Source: an uncultured Sphingobacteriaceae bacterium (GTDB lineage Bacteria > Bacteroidota > Bacteroidia > Sphingobacteriales > Sphingobacteriaceae). From it: 26,432 bases of DNA. Shown one piece after another: positions 23,763 to 26,432 of the stretch; positions within the stretch are counted from its first letter, which is position 1, and the number at the start of each line of letters is the position of its first letter. The stretch lies in NCBI GenBank assembly GCA_946480915.1, contig CAMLLO010000052.1, positions 1-26,432 on the forward strand, in the 5' to 3' direction. The notes beneath the pieces are model-generated. The model ran no database searches, had not been told where the DNA came from, and saw only the letters and a program-made list of their open reading frames with translations. The translations under genes and the position numbers were made by a program.

Positions 23763-23987
23763 TCAGAGCCAAACCTTCAGGTCGAAGCGAGGTGTGTAAT
23801 AGTGCTGGATGACTTCTTCATAAACCAATCCCCTATGATCACAGAATTCTTTAATGGTAACCAGCTGATGGGTCTTTTTCAAGAGCAAAAAGCGAATATC
23901 ATTGAGAATACGTTCGGCAGTCCGGTTACTTTTCCGGATGATGATGGCAGCTTCAATGGGTAAAATGCATAAAGGTACTCCTTCCAT
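23763..23987 (-). CDS. Small HTH-like hypothetical protein
   Basis: This 74-aa protein has no name I can give. After a hydrophobic start (LCILPIEAAIII) it has RKSNRTAERILNDIR, a basic helix, and then VTIKEFCDHRGLVYEEVIQHY, which looks like a second helix-turn-helix-like unit. Similar small proteins (RTA.RIL..IR, then TI.EFC...GL..E.V) occur in Bacteroidota as far as I recall. DNA binding is plausible but not shown. It is divergent from the 251-aa gene, with 222 bp between starts that contain the CGACAA repeats, so it could be the regulator of the module. Confidence 0.6.
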   Translation of the reverse strand: MEGVPLCILPIEAAIIIRKSNRTAERILNDIRFLLLKKTHQLVTIKEFCDHRGLVYEEVIQHYYTPRFDLKVWL

Positions 23988-24109
23988 TTACACAGGTAGT
24001 ATGCCTTAAATAAGCCCCAAAACTGACGGGTTATTACGGCAATGTTTTATAGGTGATAGATTTAATTCCGGAAAAGTATTAAAATCCTGCGAAATATTAA
24101 ATCTTATAA

Positions 24110-24164
24110 CGACAAATACGCTAAATAAGCAATATCGCGACAAGGACGACAAATGCGACAAGCA
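24110..24164 (+). promoter_or_regulatory. CGACAA repeats, candidate operator
   Basis: CGACAA occurs at 24110, 24138, 24147 and 24156; the last three form an exact 9-bp tandem. They lie in the divergent intergenic region, upstream of the -7 box at 24181. No known regulator is recognised. Confidence 0.45.
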
Positions 24165-24180
24165 AGGTTTTGCACCGGGG

Positions 24181-24188
24181 TAATTTTG
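24181..24188 (+). promoter_or_regulatory. -7 box of the right-end module
   Basis: TAATTTTG matches TAnnTTTG, 21 bp before the ATG at 24210. A -33 element at the normal distance is missing, so an activator may be needed. Confidence 0.4.
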
Positions 24189-24209
24189 TTTCAACAAACA
24201 AGCAGAATT

Positions 24210-24965
24210 ATGGCAAAACAGAAAAGTATCATCAAATTGGAAGGAACTATCGGAGATATTTCTTTCTACAAAAGTAAGGACGGGTACATCGCAAGAGAAT
24301 ACAGTCCGATTAGCGCTGAGCGCATGGCTACCGACCCTGCATTTAAGCGGACTCGTGAAAATGGGGCTGAATTCGGCAGAGCGGGTAAAGCCGGAAGGCT
24401 TTTAAGAAAAGCTTTAAGGGATCTGATTCAAATCGGCAGCGACCGCAGAATGGCCAACCGTTTAACCAAGGAGATGGTTAAGGTTTTGCAGGCAGATCAG
24501 GTGAGCGTGAGAGGAGAAAGGAATGTACTTGACGGCGAGCTGGAGCTTTTAAAAGGATTTAATTTTAACATCACTGCCCCGATGGATTCGGTGCTGTTTG
24601 CTGATTTCAGCGCCACGATCGACCGCCCCAGCGGAATGTGCTGTGTAAACGTACCTGTGTTTAATCCGGAAAAGAGTCTGAATGCACCCGCCGGTACTAC
24701 TCATTTCGAGTTGGAAAGCTTCGCTACTGCTATTGATTTTGAGCAGGAAACCATCGAAACAGAGCGTACTAAGAGCGGATACCTGGGCAGTTCTTCGGTG
24801 TTAGCAGCAGCAATCGCCCTGCAAATGAATCTGAGCGCCAACAGCACACATCCTATTTTCATAGGACTGAGCATTTTGTTCTACCAGGAGCTAAACGGGG
24901 TATATTATCCTTTGAACAATGGCAGCAACAATGCAAGTCAGTTGGTTGAAATTAAAGGATTGTAG
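24210..24965 (+). CDS. Conserved hypothetical protein of the right-end module
   Basis: I do not recognise a named family. The start is the ATG at 24210, giving MAKQKSIIKLEG and 251 aa; an in-frame ATG at 24153 would add 19 residues that look like leader DNA and span the -7 box. The first 130 residues are polar and helical with a notable SAERMATDPAFKRTRENGAEFG segment. The rest alternates hydrophobic and polar residues as in beta-sheet proteins. No signal peptide and no transmembrane helix. Its opening (short strand, G, SFYKSKDGYIAR) loosely recalls DUF6266 proteins of Bacteroidota (inference). It is followed by the DUF5675 gene after 2 bp, so the two are one operon. Confidence 0.7.
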   Translation: MAKQKSIIKLEGTIGDISFYKSKDGYIAREYSPISAERMATDPAFKRTRENGAEFGRAGKAGRLLRKALRDLIQIGSDRRMANRLTKEMVKVLQADQVSVRGERNVLDGELELLKGFNFNITAPMDSVLFADFSATIDRPSGMCCVNVPVFNPEKSLNAPAGTTHFELESFATAIDFEQETIETERTKSGYLGSSSVLAAAIALQMNLSANSTHPIFIGLSILFYQELNGVYYPLNNGSNNASQLVEIKGL

Positions 24966-24967
24966 GC

Positions 24968-25363
24968 ATGGAACTCGAATTACACAGGGTCTATCATGAA
25001 AAAGGTACATCCGGAGCTTTTTGGTATTATGGACAGAAAATCTGTGAAAGCATCGAATTGCCCTGGAGGAACAATAAACGAGGTATCTCCTGTATCCCGG
25101 AAGGTCGCTACGAGTTAAACACGAGGATTCACCCTCAAAAAGGGAAACAATTGGTGCTGAGGGCGGTGCCGGGAAGAAGCGGGATCCTTATTCATGCCGC
25201 CAATGATGCGCTGAGAGAGCTTCGCGGATGCATCGCGCCAGTATGCAAGGTGAGCGAACCGGGTAAGGGGTTTTACAGTCGCATTGCTTTGGAGCGACTG
25301 GAGGAGTTGGTTATTCCGGCTATTGATGCGAAGGAGAAGGTTTATTTGGTGGTTAAAAAGTAG
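24968..25363 (+). CDS. DUF5675 family protein
   Basis: A 131-aa protein matching the DUF5675 family of bacteria and phages. Conserved-looking blocks are ESIELPWRNNKRGISCIPEGRY, then R-H-P near residue 55, and GILIHAANDALRELRGCIAP. The last has a His and a GC separated by about a dozen residues, which recalls the His/Cys arrangement of YkuD L,D-transpeptidases. This is only a pattern similarity, not proof of peptidoglycan activity. No signal peptide is present, so export would need a helper such as a holin. Two small membrane protein genes follow. Confidence 0.75.
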   Translation: MELELHRVYHEKGTSGAFWYYGQKICESIELPWRNNKRGISCIPEGRYELNTRIHPQKGKQLVLRAVPGRSGILIHAANDALRELRGCIAPVCKVSEPGKGFYSRIALERLEELVIPAIDAKEKVYLVVKK

Positions 25364-25365
25364 CT

Positions 25366-25414
25366 AGTCACTAGTAACAAGTATCAAGTGGAGAGTAACT
25401 AGTAAAAAGTAAAA
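25366..25414 (+). repeat. AGTNNNN heptamer array
   Basis: AGT recurs at exactly every seventh base (25366, 25373, 25380, 25387, 25394, 25401, 25408), with variable remaining bases. It fills the gap between the DUF5675 gene and the next gene. Confidence 0.8.
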
Positions 25415-25430
25415 ATGAAAAAATAAAAAA

Positions 25431-25439
25431 AGGAGGAAA
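25431..25439 (+). promoter_or_regulatory. Strong Shine-Dalgarno AGGAGG
   Basis: A perfect AGGAGG lies three bases before the ATG at 25440. Such sites are uncommon in Bacteroidota and this one is closer than optimal. It fixes the start of the 70-aa protein. Confidence 0.6.
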
Positions 25440-25652
25440 ATGAAAATCAAAGAAAGAATAATACGGCCGATGCCTCGGTTCTTTAGTCGCCTGAGCCGGG
25501 TTGGCTTGTGCATTGTCGCAGCAGGTGGGGCATTGCTCGGAGCACCAGTTGCATTGCCGGGTCTTTTGCTAAAGCTGGCCGGATACCTGGTGGTGGGTGG
25601 TGGGGTGATCAGCGCTGTGAGTCAGGCGACGGTGAAAGGAGAACGGGAATAA
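25440..25652 (+). CDS. Small holin-like membrane protein
   Basis: A 70-aa protein with a basic N-terminus (KIKERIIRPMPRFFSRLSR), two hydrophobic segments (about 21-40 and 43-62, rich in Gly and Ala, with a Pro between) and a charged tail. Size and shape fit small phage holins, but no homology is claimed. An AGGAGG precedes it. Its stop codon overlaps the next start (TAATG), so the two are translationally coupled. Confidence 0.55.
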   Translation: MKIKERIIRPMPRFFSRLSRVGLCIVAAGGALLGAPVALPGLLLKLAGYLVVGGGVISAVSQATVKGERE

Positions 25653-25816
25653 TGCAGACGGAATCGAAAGCAGGTATAGCGGGTGGATTAGTCATGAGTC
25701 TGGTGAGCTTAAATTACCAGGACTTGATCCAGACCAGTGTCTGTGCTGCGGTTGGCGCGACTGTAAGTTATATTGTGACTTATGTGCTGCGCAGCATTAA
25801 GAGATGGGATGATTGA
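25652..25816 (+). CDS. Very small membrane protein
   Basis: A 54-aa protein starting at the ATG in the TAATG overlap. It has hydrophobic stretches at about 8-20 and 28-46 and a basic, then acidic end (RSIKRWDD). Coupling to the preceding membrane protein suggests a pair acting together, as holin/antiholin pairs do (inference). No family recognised. A clear terminator follows 31 bp later. Confidence 0.55.
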   Translation: MQTESKAGIAGGLVMSLVSLNYQDLIQTSVCAAVGATVSYIVTYVLRSIKRWDD

Positions 25817-25847
25817 TTAATCTAGTTTTTAGATTTTGAAAGCAGGG

Positions 25848-25878
25848 CCACCCGGGAGGATTTCCGGGTGGTTTTTTT
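25848..25878 (+). terminator. Rho-independent terminator of the right-end module
   Basis: Arms CCACCCGG (25848-25855) and CCGGGTGG (25864-25871) followed by seven T. Ends the transcription unit that begins near 24190. Confidence 0.88.
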
Positions 25879-25975
25879 GTGTGATGCGGGTATAATTATC
25901 CACCCGTGTCATGCCTGGAATCTTAATAATGAGCAAGTCTTCTTAAGATTGCCGATCGAAATTCCAGGAGCGTAA

Positions 25976-26030
25976 AGTAAGGGAAAACCGTTTCATGATT
26001 TCCTTTCGTCCGCTCATCGGCGCGGATGCC
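25976..26030 (+). repeat. 55-bp direct repeat, first copy
   Basis: Identical over all 55 bases to 26378-26432; the flanking base on the left differs. A shorter shared word ATTCCAG lies just upstream of both copies. Confidence 0.9.
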
Positions 26031-26377
26031 TAGTCCTTTCACCGCGGAAAGGACCAAACGCGTTGTGAATCCCGAGGTGCCTTTTGCACAGGGCTTACCC
26101 GCAGCTCTCGCATCAGCGCTCAGGGCTGTGTCTGGCTCCTCCTTTGCTTAGGCCAAGGCTTCAGGAACCAGCCAATGCCCTTTTCTAGCGCGCATGGCCT
26201 GCTGATGCAAGAACTCTGTCTGGCACGGGCGGGATTCACTGGTCTTCGTAGGTTAGGATACTGAAGATTGCAAGGTTGCTGGATGCTTAGTGCTGTTGGG
26301 ATAGTCAGATTAAAAATCTTTCTTATTAAGCATGGGATCACAAATTCCTAGCAGCGGACGACATCGCGTCAAATTCC

Positions 26378-26432
26378 AGTAAGGGAAAACCGTTTCATGA
26401 TTTCCTTTCGTCCGCTCATCGGCGCGGATGCC
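26378..26432 (+). repeat. 55-bp direct repeat, second copy at the edge
   Basis: Exact copy of 25976-26030, starting 402 bp downstream of it and ending on the last base of the window. The match might continue beyond the edge. Confidence 0.9.

Larger units (their letters stand above)
25879..26432. other. Gene-free, structured, G+C-richer right end
   Basis: No gene can be supported; a minus-strand open frame at 26120-26341 has no protein-like character. The stretch is visibly richer in G+C than the genes to its left and full of inverted repeats. CCTGGAAT/ATTCCAGG (25914-25921 with 25961-25968) encloses AATCTTAA/TTAAGATT. GTCCTTTC-N6-GAAAGGAC lies at 26032-26053, and GCATCAG/CTGATGC pairs 26110-26116 with 26202-26208. 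It may be a repetitive element or a structured RNA. Confidence 0.5.

Noticed and set aside
23730..23963. 77-aa open frame on the plus strand
   Set aside because: Antisense to the 74-aa HTH-like gene, whose amino-acid pattern (RTAERIL..IR, TIKEFC) is much more protein-like.
25508..25816. 102-aa frame as one protein
   Set aside because: Its first half is out of frame with the 70-aa holin-like gene, which has an AGGAGG site. The ATG at 25652 in the TAATG overlap is the better start.
26120..26341. 73-aa open frame on the minus strand
   Set aside because: Composition is irregular and it crosses inverted repeats; likely non-coding repetitive DNA.
25976..26432. Template and variable repeats of a diversity-generating retroelement, or a retron
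   Set aside because: The two copies are identical without adenine-specific changes, and no reverse transcriptase gene is present.
26378..26432. Hammerhead-ribozyme-like CCGATGA...GAAA on the minus strand
   Set aside because: The core is not CTGATGA, and the bases between the two motifs cannot form stem II.

Overview
This window looks like a piece of a Bacteroidota chromosome, most likely from a Sphingobacteriaceae member (Pedobacter-like). The reasons are TAnnTTTG-type -7 promoter boxes upstream of several genes, few Shine-Dalgarno sequences, genes whose proteins resemble that family, and short heptameric repeats between genes. The genus is an inference. The right edge ends exactly on a 55-base direct repeat, so it is probably a contig end rather than a biological boundary.

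Layout. 1-440: left edge with a poly-C run, then a tRNA-Asp gene with promoter and terminator. 440-3507: minus-strand prfA (release factor 1), a DUF6807 (PmoA-like) exported protein and lpxH. 3579-7510: plus-strand prolyl oligopeptidase, a sensor histidine kinase and an overlapping DinB-fold protein. 7593-10807: minus-strand nucleotide-sugar genes (TviB-type UDP-HexNAc dehydrogenase, rfbA, rfbD). 11096-12496: hisS. 13569-16319: a phosphate block (Pit transporter, DUF47 accessory protein, PhoR-like kinase) with a Pho-box-like operator. 16665-21643: a type III polyketide synthase cluster (FAD oxidoreductase, methyltransferase, type III PKS, divergent UbiA prenyltransferase). 22040-23176: gmd. 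23763-25878: an unnamed module made of a small HTH-like gene, a 251-aa conserved protein, a DUF5675 protein and two tiny membrane proteins.

The most striking structure is a family of palindromic repeats, 13 copies in two subtypes, organised around two near-identical DUF559 (Vsr-like, PD-(D/E)XK) endonuclease genes at 12893-13267 and 19111-19479, plus a third locus at 23365-23614 that has the same left-hand architecture but no gene. Each locus reads: 61-bp forward repeat, conserved spacer of about 110-125 bp, 50-bp-type reverse repeat, then the nuclease gene and another forward repeat. The second locus sits between the type III PKS gene and its partner methyltransferase. I interpret this as a REP/BIME-like mobile repeat family with a nuclease in place of the usual REP-associated transposase. 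Mobility itself is not shown by the sequence.

Functionally, the window mixes housekeeping genes, surface-polysaccharide precursor genes, phosphate uptake with predicted Pho control, a probable prenylated or quinone-type polyketide pathway, and a possible lysis-like or envelope-acting cassette at the right end.
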